This document shows positions 15,746 to 24,929 of a stretch of DNA of 37,405 nucleotides, piece after piece. Source of the stretch: an uncultured Prevotellaceae bacterium (GTDB lineage: Bacteria > Bacteroidota > Bacteroidia > Bacteroidales > Muribaculaceae); the NCBI GenBank assembly GCA_946186575.1, contig CAMHNO010000023.1:1-37405 (forward strand), written 5' to 3'. A model generated the notes under the pieces. That model was not told the DNA's origin and did not search any database. It saw only the letters and a program-made list of their open reading frames with translations. Each line of letters begins with the position of its first letter. Within the stretch, counting starts at the first letter, position 1. The translations under genes were made by a program, and so were the position numbers.

Positions 15746-17890
15746 TTAATCGCCCAGCATGATGTTATACACCACGGTAACGTCAACACTCGAGATGTGG
15801 CCGTCGCCATCCTGGTCGCCGTTCACAAGATCGCTGGCGTTGCCGTCGAGCAAGTAGTTGTAGAGTGCTGTCACATCGACGCTGCTCACGTGGCCGTCGC
15901 CATTCACGTCGCCAGGAATGGCAAAGGGCAATACTGGCAGGCCGGCATAGTCCTCGGTCACGTTAGTCACCAAATTCTTGCCCTCATCGGGGTCTTTATC
16001 GGCCTTGACAATGTAGAACACATCGGTGGTGGCATAGCGCACGTCAACGGTTTGTGGTGAGCCAGTGGCACCGGTGTTGAACACAAAGTTCATGAAGCAG
16101 TCATCGTTGGCAAGCTCATATTGATAAACATACCAAACCTTGTCGCCAACCTTCACCTTCTGGGTAACCTGCTCGCCAGGCCAGTTGCCGTTGTGCTGCA
16201 CATCGTCCTGATCCCAAGTGTAGTAGCGCACAAGGTTCCAACCAGCCTCATCGGCATTGACATAGACGTTGATGGTGTGAGGAGCACCCTGACCAGCAAA
16301 GTCGTAGTTGCGGGTAATAACGTTGCTCACACTGCTGCCCTTGAGCAAGCCCACCTTGAGAGTGCAGGGCTGAGAGATGGCAACGGTGCCGCCGCTTGCC
16401 ACCTGTGTGCTGGAAGCTGTGGGAGTGCTGCCATCGAGAGTGTAGACGAGTTTGGCGCCGCTGGTTGCACTCACGGCGGTGAGTGTGGCTGTAAAGGCAC
16501 CGTTATATTTGCCACTGGCCTTGTCGACCCACGGTGTCTCGCAGTTCTTGGACATGTACAAGCGGTAGCCGTAGCCCTTGGTCACCTGAATGGCATCGGC
16601 AAGCGACGAGCCGTAGAGCTGGTTAATCAGGTTGTCGGTGTTCACACGCTTGGCCTCGCCCACCACGCAATACATATACTTGCCATTGGCGCCGCTGCTG
16701 CGGAATCCTGCCACGGCATAGTTTGAATTGTTGGTGAACTTCTGGCCCATGCTGGTGTTAGTCACACCCACGGTCTTGCGCACGTCAATCATGTTCTTGA
16801 TTTCCTGCTTGTAGGCTTTCCAGTGAGGCAGGAACACGCATGGTGTGCCAGGCATGGTGAGCAGATAGGCATTAGCTGCCAGGGTGTCCTTGCGCAGAGG
16901 GTCGTTCTGGTTGTTGGCGTCACGATACTGAGTGTCATGATTCTCAACAAAGGTCACCGCATAGCGCTTGAACATTGACGAGGCTGCCAGGCCGCCCACG
17001 TTCAGGTCTTTCCACGTAACACTGCTGCCATCGTCGCGCTTGCCGCGAATCACGTCGCGCACTGTGTAGCGGAAGGGGAAGTCAAACGAGGCGCTCATGT
17101 TCACGCCGTTCCACTTGCAGTTGTCAATCCAGGTCTGAATCTCATTCTGGCTGCTCCAGTTCTCGCCCACCGAGAATTGCACACCGGCAGCATTGTTATA
17201 CTCTGCCACACGGTTAGCCCAGAAGCCACGGGTCATATCGTAGCGGAAACCCGTGTAGCCCAGGTCATCAACAAGGAACTTAACGTAGGCCTTGATAATG
17301 GTGCGCACATTCTCGCTCTTGTGGTCAAGGTCGCGCATGCCACCCCAGTCTTCGCCCTCATCGTTGTTAGTGCTCAAGGCAACGTCTTCAGAGATGTTGC
17401 CAAGCGCTTGCTGCTGCGCAAGCCATGTGGCTGTGGCGCCGCCATCGTCGTTCTTGGTGATGTCGGCAGCCGTCATCTGATAGGTTACTCCATTGTAGGT
17501 TTCAACGGGGAAGTCCACCCAGCTCGAGGCATTGCCACGGTGATTGACCACCACATCGGCTATCATGCCTGTGCCGTAACTCTTGAAGGTGCTGATCATC
17601 TCGCGGAGCTCGGCCTCGGTGCCAAATGCACTACGCTGGTTGAAGTAGTACTTCACATCGTAGCCCATCGAGCCACTGCTGCCAGTCCACCCACTCTGCG
17701 GAACCCACACTAAGTTGAAATACTGCGATAGTTCCTCAGCCTGCCTTGTAAGGTTCACCCATCGTGTGTCGCCAAAGGAGTTCCACGAGAATCCCTGAAG
17801 CATCACACCGCCATAGTTGTCGGGCCATCCCTGAGCCTGACCCAGGAACGGCAGTACAGCAACTGCTAAGAGTAATAATTTTTTCTTCAT
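15746..17890 (-). CDS. GH13 alpha-amylase with starch-binding region and C-terminal dockerin
   Basis: A 714-residue secreted amylase. Signal peptide (1-20, ending GQAQ) is followed by a GH13 barrel with all four signature regions: DVVVNH (112-117), GFRYDMTRG with nucleophile Asp218, VGENW with acid/base Glu243, and VENHDT with transition-state Asp319. After the barrel and its C-terminal beta-domain come a chitobiase-like module (around LVYTLDGSTPTAS), a CBM26-like starch-binding region (around VNADEAGWNLVRYYTWD and NGNWPGE) and two dockerin type I repeats (DVNGDGHVSSVDV and DQDGDGHISSVDV) at the end. It hydrolyses alpha-1,4-glucan outside the inner membrane. No lipobox is seen, unlike SusG. 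Its own promoter is probably at 17969-17976. Confidence 0.95.
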   Translation of the reverse strand: MKKKLLLLAVAVLPFLGQAQGWPDNYGGVMLQGFSWNSFGDTRWVNLTRQAEELSQYFNLVWVPQSGWTGSSGSMGYDVKYYFNQRSAFGTEAELREMISTFKSYGTGMIADVVVNHRGNASSWVDFPVETYNGVTYQMTAADITKNDDGGATATWLAQQQALGNISEDVALSTNNDEGEDWGGMRDLDHKSENVRTIIKAYVKFLVDDLGYTGFRYDMTRGFWANRVAEYNNAAGVQFSVGENWSSQNEIQTWIDNCKWNGVNMSASFDFPFRYTVRDVIRGKRDDGSSVTWKDLNVGGLAASSMFKRYAVTFVENHDTQYRDANNQNDPLRKDTLAANAYLLTMPGTPCVFLPHWKAYKQEIKNMIDVRKTVGVTNTSMGQKFTNNSNYAVAGFRSSGANGKYMYCVVGEAKRVNTDNLINQLYGSSLADAIQVTKGYGYRLYMSKNCETPWVDKASGKYNGAFTATLTAVSATSGAKLVYTLDGSTPTASSTQVASGGTVAISQPCTLKVGLLKGSSVSNVITRNYDFAGQGAPHTINVYVNADEAGWNLVRYYTWDQDDVQHNGNWPGEQVTQKVKVGDKVWYVYQYELANDDCFMNFVFNTGATGSPQTVDVRYATTDVFYIVKADKDPDEGKNLVTNVTEDYAGLPVLPFAIPGDVNGDGHVSSVDVTALYNYLLDGNASDLVNGDQDGDGHISSVDVTVVYNIMLGD

Positions 17891-17968
17891 GATGTTTTGT
17901 TTTATGTTATTGTTTTAGTATTTTACTCTAAAAAATGCTGCTTCTTATGCATTGTACTAAATATCTTC

Positions 17969-17976
17969 CAAATATA
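17969..17976 (-). promoter_or_regulatory. Candidate -7 box for the GH13 gene
   Basis: The minus strand reads TATATTTG (TAnnTTTG), about 80 bp upstream of the amylase start; a weak GTTG lies 16 bp further upstream. No copy of the GCAAACGTTTGC operator is seen here. Confidence 0.4.
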
Positions 17977-18073
17977 CACATTTTTTATTTAACAACAACA
18001 TTTTCCTGAAAAATTAACATTAGAATGCCTGTTTGAAAGCAATAATGCAGCAGTTCTTGACACTTTAGGAGAA

Positions 18074-18361
18074 CTACTTCTCGCGTTTGGGATTTTTGGG
18101 GAACCAGCCACGCTCAACACGCCTCTTCTGCTCAAAAAGCTCACCAATGCCCCAAAGCGCCGATGCCCCAAAAACTCCCACTACCGCCGAGGCGATAGTG
18201 TTTTCTATAAACAATGCCGCAACTATCGAAGCTATTCCTATCACCAAATATATAACCCAAGGCTTAGTACCCCAATAGTATTCTGTTTTAATCACAATAG
18301 GATGCCAAATGCCTATGGTAAGAAATGTGCAAACTGCAATAATGATACCTGTGAAATTCAT
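18074..18361 (-). CDS. DUF4491 small membrane protein
   Basis: A 95-residue protein with three hydrophobic segments (about residues 3-20, 33-50, 55-72), an internal FGASALWGIGELFEQKRRVERGW block and a basic C-terminus. The sequence, including MNFTGIIIAVCTFLTIGIWHP at the start, matches my recollection of the DUF4491 family, which is widespread in Bacteroidales and has no known function. It is expected in the inner membrane. It stands alone between the GH13 gene and the divergent porin operon, with its own promoter (18383-18415). Confidence 0.85.
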   Translation of the reverse strand: MNFTGIIIAVCTFLTIGIWHPIVIKTEYYWGTKPWVIYLVIGIASIVAALFIENTIASAVVGVFGASALWGIGELFEQKRRVERGWFPKNPKREK

Positions 18362-18382
18362 ACGTCTTTAATGTTTTTACGG

Positions 18383-18415
18383 CAAAGATATAAATAATTT
18401 AGTAATTGGTGCAAC
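18383..18415 (-). promoter_or_regulatory. Promoter for the DUF4491 gene
   Basis: On the minus strand, GTTG (18412-18415) and TATCTTTG (18383-18390) are 21 bp apart, close to the Bacteroidota -33/-7 consensus, and lie about 20 bp upstream of the start codon. Confidence 0.55.
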
Positions 18416-18477
18416 CGAGGAGCAATGTACTCATCAATAATGGTGAGAATATGAAAACATTTTCATTTTATTTGGGG

Positions 18478-18509
18478 ATTGTATCACTAAAGTGCTAGAG
18501 ATAATTTTG
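18478..18509 (+). promoter_or_regulatory. Promoter for the porin-imelysin-cytochrome operon
   Basis: ATTG (18478-18481) and TAATTTTG (18502-18509) are 20 bp apart. Transcription would begin near 18516, leaving a leader of under 20 nt before the ATG at 18534. This supports the downstream start and argues against the GTG at 18492. Confidence 0.6.
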
Positions 18510-18533
18510 CATAATAAAACACTCACTAATATT

Positions 18534-19847
18534 ATGATGAAAAGAAAGATAATTTTTTTATTACTTATGGCAGTGGCGATGCATCCGTTGACCATAGGTG
18601 CTGACAATTTGCTTGAAAAGAAACAGGCTGATTCAGTGCAAGTTCAAAACAAAAAACACCGTCTTGTAATAGGAGGATACGGCGAAGCTGTAGCAAGCCG
18701 AATGTTTTACAGCAACAATTATAAGCGTTATACAAACGCCGAACTCTACAAAAATGACAAAGGCTATGGCCAGTTCGACCTGCCACATGTAGTAGTGTAT
18801 TTAGGATATGACTTTGGGAAAGGATGGTCGGTTGGTACAGAGATAGAATTTGAACATGGAGGTACCGAGAGTGCCGTGGAAATTGAAGAAGAAGAGACAG
18901 GTGAATATGAGAAAGAGATAGAGCGTGGTGGTGAGGTAGCTTTGGAGCAGTTTTGGCTGCAAAAAACGTTCTCTCCAGCATTGAATCTACGTCTTGGACA
19001 CATGGTGGTTCCTGTGGGAGCTACCAACAATGCCCACATGCCCACCGAGTTTTTCACAGTCTATCGTCCCGAAGGCGAAAACACCATCATGCCTTGTACA
19101 TGGCATGAAACGGGTATCAGCTTGTGGGGAAAATGCGGTGATTGGCGATATGAAGCAATGTTCATCGCAGGACTCGATGCCGACCGCTTTGGCAACAAGG
19201 GTTGGATACACGATGGAGCAGGAAGCCCCTACGAATTCAAAATGGCAACATCCTATGCCGGTGCCGTGCGCATCGACAACACATCAATTAAGGGTTTGCG
19301 ACTTAGCGTGAGCGGCTATCTGGGAAATAGTGCAAACAACACACTCAACGCCACTGGCAAGTATAAAGGCTTGCACGGCACCGTAGCCATTGGTGCCATA
19401 GATTTTCTATATAACGACCACAATATCATAGCCCGTGGCAACTTTGACTATGGCCACTTGAGCAACTCTTTAGAAATCTCTATCGCAAACATGTCGACTC
19501 GAGCTGACTCACCCTCACCAAAGACTAACATAGGTAAAGCAGCTATAGCCATGGGCATTGAGGCTGGTTACGATATTTTCTCGCATATAGCCTCGCTTCA
19601 AAGTAAACAACAGCGATTCTACATCTTTGGCCGCTATGATTACTACGACTCTATGTTCAAGACTGTCAAGCAGATGACCGACGAAAAGATGTGGCAACGG
19701 CAAAAGCTCACTTTTGGTGTCAACTACTACCCCATCCCGCAAATAGCCATCAAAGGTGAGTACAGCTACCGCATTCTTTCATCACAGTACAACAATGAGC
19801 CCACCTTGAGCCTTGGCATCTGTTATAACGGACTATTCAATATCTAA
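18534..19847 (+). CDS. Outer-membrane beta-barrel porin-like protein
   Basis: The start is placed at ATG 18534 (MMKRKIIFLLLMAVAM), giving a proper signal peptide and about 437 residues. An upstream in-frame GTG at 18492 would add 14 residues in front of the signal and overlap the likely promoter. The mature protein is rich in alternating, aromatic-flanked beta-strands (for example RLVIGGYGEAV, HVVVYLGYDFGKGWSVGTEIEFEH, FGVNYYPIPQIAIKGEYSYR) and ends LGICYNGLFNI, as expected of a 16-18-strand porin resembling phosphate-selective porin O/P types. An acidic stretch (EIEEEETGEYEKEIE) probably forms an exposed loop. First gene of an operon with imelysin and cytochrome genes (20 bp gap). Substrate unknown; a metal complex or other small ligand is possible. 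Confidence 0.82.
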   Translation: MMKRKIIFLLLMAVAMHPLTIGADNLLEKKQADSVQVQNKKHRLVIGGYGEAVASRMFYSNNYKRYTNAELYKNDKGYGQFDLPHVVVYLGYDFGKGWSVGTEIEFEHGGTESAVEIEEEETGEYEKEIERGGEVALEQFWLQKTFSPALNLRLGHMVVPVGATNNAHMPTEFFTVYRPEGENTIMPCTWHETGISLWGKCGDWRYEAMFIAGLDADRFGNKGWIHDGAGSPYEFKMATSYAGAVRIDNTSIKGLRLSVSGYLGNSANNTLNATGKYKGLHGTVAIGAIDFLYNDHNIIARGNFDYGHLSNSLEISIANMSTRADSPSPKTNIGKAAIAMGIEAGYDIFSHIASLQSKQQRFYIFGRYDYYDSMFKTVKQMTDEKMWQRQKLTFGVNYYPIPQIAIKGEYSYRILSSQYNNEPTLSLGICYNGLFNI

Positions 19848-19867
19848 AATTATAAAACACAAAACAA

Positions 19868-21022
19868 ATGAAAGCTATTAAACAATTTAAAAAAGCCCTA
19901 ATGCTCATCGCTTTGACAAGCATAACTCTGAGTTTCGAAGCTTGCAGCAGCGATAATGACGAACCCGACAACAACCTTCTCGACAGTAAGAAGACTGCAA
20001 TTATCTCACAGTATGTAAACGCAGTTGTTGTCCCTACCTACAAGTCACTTGCCGACGAGTCTAACGAACTCGCCGACCTGTGCCGGCAGTTACGAGAGAA
20101 TCCATCACAAAGCCTGGTTCAGCAGTGCTGCGACAAATGGATTAGTGCACGCAAATACTGGGAGTTGAGCGAGGCTTTCCTTTTTGGAGCTGCAGCCGAC
20201 TATAACATCGACCCGCACATCGACTCGTGGCCCCTCCAGAAGTCACAACTCGATAACATCCTCAACAATGACGCGCTAATCGCTGCACTCGACGAGGATG
20301 GCGCAAGTGCCGACGCTTTTGCTACTCTGGGATATGGACTTTTAGGTTTCCACGCAGTGGAATATGTTCTCTTCCGAGATGGTGCTGCTCGCAATGTAAG
20401 CGAAATCAGTGAACGAGAACTAATTTATAACGCCGCTGTAGCACAGGACTTGGCAAATCAAACTGTTCGCCTCGAGGCTTCTTGGGCAGGCGTTCAAAAC
20501 ATCACCACTGCCAAGCAGCAACAACTTGCTGAATATGAGCTTGAACCTTCGTTCAACTATGGTGAGAACATGATTGATGCCGGCAAGACAGGAAACACAT
20601 TATATAAAACACAACTGTCGGCCATGGAACAAATCCTCACTGGTGCCAGCGACATCAGCGATGAGGTGGGAAACACCAAGATTATGGATCCTGTGAACTC
20701 ACAGAACGTGCTCGATGTGGAGTCTTGGTACAGTTGGAATTCAATAGCCGACTTTACCGACAACATCCGAAGCGTGCGCAACATCTATTATGGCACTCTC
20801 GATGGCACAGTGAGCAGCAATTCTATGGCGAACTATATAAATAAGATGAATCCCACACTTGACAACAATGTGCGCAACGCCATTGACAATGCCATAAAAG
20901 AGGTATCAAATATGCCTGCACCTTTCCGCAACCACTTGACCAAGAGTGAGACTCAAAAGGCTGTTGACGCATGCAACAACCTGCTTGCCGCACTTGATGC
21001 AGCAATCGAATCTCTTAATTAA
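19868..21022 (+). CDS. Imelysin-family (M75) lipoprotein
   Basis: A 384-residue protein with a lipoprotein signal ending FEAC (Cys26) followed by SSDNDEPDNN, an acidic run resembling the Bacteroidota surface-export signal. The body is alpha-helical and carries the imelysin GxHxxE motif as GFHAVEYVLF (His162, Glu165), the metal-binding signature shared with EfeO/IrpA-type proteins. Imelysin-family proteins are linked to iron uptake in several bacteria; no peptidase activity should be assumed. It lies 20 bp after the porin and 26 bp before the di-heme oxidoreductase gene, so these act together. I infer metal (possibly iron) capture at the envelope. Confidence 0.9.
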   Translation: MKAIKQFKKALMLIALTSITLSFEACSSDNDEPDNNLLDSKKTAIISQYVNAVVVPTYKSLADESNELADLCRQLRENPSQSLVQQCCDKWISARKYWELSEAFLFGAAADYNIDPHIDSWPLQKSQLDNILNNDALIAALDEDGASADAFATLGYGLLGFHAVEYVLFRDGAARNVSEISERELIYNAAVAQDLANQTVRLEASWAGVQNITTAKQQQLAEYELEPSFNYGENMIDAGKTGNTLYKTQLSAMEQILTGASDISDEVGNTKIMDPVNSQNVLDVESWYSWNSIADFTDNIRSVRNIYYGTLDGTVSSNSMANYINKMNPTLDNNVRNAIDNAIKEVSNMPAPFRNHLTKSETQKAVDACNNLLAALDAAIESLN

Positions 21023-21048
21023 TAGTTTGATTAATAAAAGAATATAAT

Positions 21049-22650
21049 ATGATGAATAAGTTTTGGATTATTATAGGGGCTTTAACCTCACTTGCCTTGA
21101 TAGCTTGTAACGACAACAACAATATCAATGGAGGAGATGTGAAACCCGAACTGCCCGATTACTACTACACTGGCGGAAAATTGGGAACTACCAGCAACAC
21201 CACTGCATCGGCCTATGAGCAGGAGACCGAAGCCATCAACAACCAAGGGCTGCTAGCCTCGTTCAAGCGCGGTGAACGCATTTTCGAATCTCCTTTTGAC
21301 TCCGATGACAGCCAATCCACGCCCATGCGAGGATTGGGGCCATTGTGGGTGCGTGATGCATGTATCACCTGTCACCCTGGCTATGGCCATGGCGCTAGAC
21401 AGCAGAATTACAACTCAAGGGTGCAAGGAAATGGCTATCTATTAGTTCTTACCGACGAAAACGACACCTATCTGTCGTCACTCACAGGAATGCCGCAAAC
21501 TCAGGCTCAAAAGCCCTTCAAGGCTCCTATTGATGAGAGTAAGATTGTCATCGACTGGCGCGAGTACACCGACGAGTGGGGAAACCGCTTCCCCGACGGA
21601 GAGACCTACAGCCTCATCTATCCCGAAGTCACAATTCCACTGAGCGCATTCTATGTACCACTCCAAGTGGGAGGTAAAGACATCGACTACAGCCAGTTGA
21701 AAGTCCGATTGGAAAGTACTATCGGCCTATATGGAACTGGGTTGATTGACGCAATCGACGAGAATGATATCAGAGCTCAATATGAGTCGGAACAGGCAGC
21801 TGGCGTGCCTCTGAATCCTGCCATCTGGAACGGTAGCGATTTCAATTATTACACTAATACTACGCAGGGGGACGGAACCAAATACGTTCGTCGCTACACC
21901 TACGCCTTGTCGCGTGCCAACTTGCAGGACGGTGCTGGAGCCAATGCCATTTGGAATATTACCAATGTTACCCGAAGTGACCGACGCTATCATTACATGA
22001 CAGCGGCCTATGCAACAGTGGCGAGCAAAGACCCTGAAGTTCAAGCCGACTTCTACAAGTATTTCCCAAAACAGAATGTCACTGGCAATGTGGAGACCGA
22101 TATCTATAATTACTTGATGAGCAAGACTCTTGACGTGGAGATGACCGATCAGGAATATATCGACCTCATGGCTTGGCACCGTGGACTGGCAGTTCCTGCT
22201 GCACGCAACATCAACGACCCTGACTTCCAGCGTGGCAAGGAATTGTTTTCTGAAATTGGATGTGCCTATTGCCATCGACCCAGTTGGACAACAGGCGATG
22301 ATGTGATACGCGACCCTAATAACTTCTTTGTTGGAAGCTATGCAGAAATGCTTCCACGCTACCCACACCAGACCATCTGGCCATACTCCGACTTCATCCA
22401 GCACCGTATGTTCATGAAAAATGACATACGCACAGGATGGTGCCGTACCACTCCACTATGGGGACGCGGCCTAAGCAGGAAGTGCACTGGTGCCGACGAC
22501 CGTCTGCACGACTGCCGTGCTCGCAACGTAATTGAGGCAATCATGTGGCATGGCAATGCCAAGAGTGATGCACGTCGCAGTATTGAACGCTTCCGCGAGC
22601 TCAGCAAGGCCGACCGTGACGCAATGGTAACATTTATAGAATCAATCTAA
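21049..22650 (+). CDS. Di-heme oxidoreductase (thiol oxidoreductase-like) lipoprotein
   Basis: A 533-residue lipoprotein (lipobox LIAC, Cys20, then Asn-rich NDNNNINGG). Two c-type heme motifs are present: CITCH (Cys105, Cys108, His109) and CAYCH (Cys405, Cys408, His409). The overall pattern, including LGPLWVRDACITCH, TTPLWGRGL and the C-terminal VIEAIMWHGN block, fits the DHOR family (DUF1111, distantly related to MauG and bacterial cytochrome c peroxidases). It would be periplasm- or surface-exposed and needs covalent heme attachment, for which the next gene, starting 4 bp after the stop, is the obvious provider. Electron partner and substrate are unknown. Confidence 0.92.
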   Translation: MMNKFWIIIGALTSLALIACNDNNNINGGDVKPELPDYYYTGGKLGTTSNTTASAYEQETEAINNQGLLASFKRGERIFESPFDSDDSQSTPMRGLGPLWVRDACITCHPGYGHGARQQNYNSRVQGNGYLLVLTDENDTYLSSLTGMPQTQAQKPFKAPIDESKIVIDWREYTDEWGNRFPDGETYSLIYPEVTIPLSAFYVPLQVGGKDIDYSQLKVRLESTIGLYGTGLIDAIDENDIRAQYESEQAAGVPLNPAIWNGSDFNYYTNTTQGDGTKYVRRYTYALSRANLQDGAGANAIWNITNVTRSDRRYHYMTAAYATVASKDPEVQADFYKYFPKQNVTGNVETDIYNYLMSKTLDVEMTDQEYIDLMAWHRGLAVPAARNINDPDFQRGKELFSEIGCAYCHRPSWTTGDDVIRDPNNFFVGSYAEMLPRYPHQTIWPYSDFIQHRMFMKNDIRTGWCRTTPLWGRGLSRKCTGADDRLHDCRARNVIEAIMWHGNAKSDARRSIERFRELSKADRDAMVTFIESI

Positions 22651-22654
22651 CTGA

Positions 22655-24862
22655 ATGAAGATATTAAAGTGGTTGTCTTTTGGAGCATTAGTGCTGATGC
22701 TGGCTGTTCTGGCTGCAGCAACAGTGCTCGAGAAAACATGCGGCACTCAGATTGTACGTGAGTGGTGTTACGACAACATCATGTTCGTGGCTCTATGGGC
22801 AGTAATCGCTGTAAGCGCACTGGTCTACATCTTGATGCGTCGCATGTGGAAACGCCCATCGGTGCTAATGCTGCATTTGGCACTGCTACTCATCCTCGTT
22901 GGAGCCGGTATTACATGGTTTACGGCGGTACGCGGAAAAATGCAGGCACCTAAAGGACAACCAGTCAATACTTTTACTTCGCCCGACGGAACACGCCATG
23001 AATTGCCTTTCACCGTTACCTTGAAATCATTTGACATCACAACCTACCCAGGCACTCAGGCACCTATGGACTTCATTAGTCACATAGAGATGGACAATGG
23101 AAACAAAACGACCACATCGGGCATAGTTTCTATGAACAAGGTGTTCTCGCATCAAGGATATCGGTTCTATCAATCGGGCTATGACGAGAATATGAAAGGC
23201 GCAGTTTTATCTGTTGCCCACGACACCTGGGGGATTGCCGTGACCTACGTGGGTTATAGCCTCTTGTTACTAGCAATGATTGCTGTACTAATCGACAGCA
23301 AGGCCGGCTTCAGGCGACTGCTCCGGCATCCAATTTTAAAAAGGGGCACAATAGCTATTATCATGCTATTTGCAATTGTACATGTTAACGCCCAACCCAC
23401 CACTTTGCCTCGTGAAGTTGCCGACAATATGGGCGACCTGTACATTCTGTACAACAATCGGGTGTGCCCGTTCCAGACTTTCGCACGCCAATTTACAGCC
23501 AAACTGTGTGGAAAGACTTCCTACAAAGGGTTAACAGCCGAACAGGTGGTTGCTGGTTGGATATTTTTCTATGACGACTGGAAAAAAGAGCCAATGATCA
23601 AGGTCAAAAACAAAGAACTACAACACATCTTAAATATCAACAACCGATGGGCCTCAATAGAAGATTTCTATCAGACTGTCTCCAGCGGCGAAATGCAGAA
23701 AGCTATCGACAAACTCAAGGCTGCTAGTGATGATGCTACAATCAATGCTTTGGGACAAGCCGACGAGCGCTATCAAATAGCCAACATGGTGGCAGCTGGC
23801 ACATTACTCAAAATTTTCCCACTCAATCACAGTAGTTCGCTGCAATGGTACAGCCCTGGATCACTTGATATACCACACGATATCGAGGACGGCAAATGGC
23901 TTTTTATAAGAAATGGCATGGATTATCTGTATGACATGGTGGCACGCCAGGATTGGAATGGGGCAAACCATTTCATAGCCAAACTCAAGAAATATCAGAA
24001 AAAAGAGGGCGGAAACCTTTTGCCAAGTGAGAACCACTTCAAAGCCGAGAAACTATATAATGCCATGGATTGGGATGCTCCTTTGGCTATGGCGCTGGCA
24101 ACCTTGGGCATCATCATGTTTATAATCACATGCCGCTGTGTGGCATATTCTCAGCAAATACCATGGTGGGCAAGAATAGTAATGAATGTAGTACTGGTTA
24201 TTGCGCTGCTTTACCTTACTATAAGCATCATGCTGAGATGGATTGTGAGTGGACACATTCCCATGAGCAACGGTTTTGAGACCATGCAGTTCATGGCGTG
24301 GGCAACAATGGTCATCACCATACTGTCAGGGCACCGATGGACTCTTGCTCTAGCCATGGGAACGCTCACTGCGGGACTGGCTCTTATGGTAGCATCCTTC
24401 GGCGAGAGCGACCCTCAAATCACACAGCTAATGCCAGTCCTTTCCTCACCTTTGCTCAGCATTCATGTTGCGGCAATCATGGTGGCCTATGCGTTACTGG
24501 CATTCTTAATGCTATGCGGCATAATGGCTCTATTCTTACGGAAAAACCAAGAAACAATCGAGAGACTCCATGTCATTGGGCAAATACTTTTATTTCCTGC
24601 AGTATTTCTCTTGACAACGGGGGTTTTTATCGGAGCCGTGTGGGCAAACATATCTTGGGGCTCCTATTGGAGTTGGGACCCAAAAGAAACCTGGGCTCTG
24701 ATTACGCTAATAATTTATGCTCTGCCCCTTCATAGCCAGTCATTGCCCACACTGCGTCGACCCTTGTTCTTCCATGGCTATTGCATAGCTGCATTCCTCG
24801 CAGTCATTGTTACCTATTTTGGTGTAAACTTCATCCTTGGCGGTATGCACAGCTACGCCTAA
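22655..24862 (+). CDS. Fused ResB-CcsA cytochrome c assembly protein (System II)
   Basis: A 735-residue inner-membrane protein joining both halves of the System II heme lyase. The N-terminal part (about residues 1-230) has membrane segments around a periplasmic ResB-like region (from GKMQAPKGQPVNTF to HQGYRFYQSGYDE). A middle soluble region of about 240 residues follows, then a CcsA-like part with many membrane helices and the heme-handling WWD-type motif WGSYWSWDPKETW, ending NFILGGMHSYA. It exports heme and attaches it to CxxCH motifs; the di-heme protein directly upstream is the likely client. The ATG is 4 bp after the previous stop, showing translational linkage. No thioredoxin-like ResA or CcdA partner is in the window. 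Confidence 0.92.
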   Translation: MKILKWLSFGALVLMLAVLAAATVLEKTCGTQIVREWCYDNIMFVALWAVIAVSALVYILMRRMWKRPSVLMLHLALLLILVGAGITWFTAVRGKMQAPKGQPVNTFTSPDGTRHELPFTVTLKSFDITTYPGTQAPMDFISHIEMDNGNKTTTSGIVSMNKVFSHQGYRFYQSGYDENMKGAVLSVAHDTWGIAVTYVGYSLLLLAMIAVLIDSKAGFRRLLRHPILKRGTIAIIMLFAIVHVNAQPTTLPREVADNMGDLYILYNNRVCPFQTFARQFTAKLCGKTSYKGLTAEQVVAGWIFFYDDWKKEPMIKVKNKELQHILNINNRWASIEDFYQTVSSGEMQKAIDKLKAASDDATINALGQADERYQIANMVAAGTLLKIFPLNHSSSLQWYSPGSLDIPHDIEDGKWLFIRNGMDYLYDMVARQDWNGANHFIAKLKKYQKKEGGNLLPSENHFKAEKLYNAMDWDAPLAMALATLGIIMFIITCRCVAYSQQIPWWARIVMNVVLVIALLYLTISIMLRWIVSGHIPMSNGFETMQFMAWATMVITILSGHRWTLALAMGTLTAGLALMVASFGESDPQITQLMPVLSSPLLSIHVAAIMVAYALLAFLMLCGIMALFLRKNQETIERLHVIGQILLFPAVFLLTTGVFIGAVWANISWGSYWSWDPKETWALITLIIYALPLHSQSLPTLRRPLFFHGYCIAAFLAVIVTYFGVNFILGGMHSYA

Positions 24863-24882
24863 AATCTCTCTAAACACAAAAA

Positions 24883-24922
24883 AGAGCACCCACCGAAACC
24901 AGTGAGTGCTCTATCTTTTTTG
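24883..24922. terminator. Bidirectional intrinsic terminator
   Basis: An 11-bp stem with one mismatch (24883-24893 with 24902-24912), 8-nt loop, A-run before and T-run after. It separates the convergent ResB-CcsA and MFS genes. Confidence 0.85.
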
Positions 24923-24929
24923 TTGTTAA

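Noticed and set aside
18492-18494. GTG start for the porin gene
   Set aside because: It would place 14 extra residues before the signal peptide and overlap the TAATTTTG promoter box; the ATG at 18534 fits better.
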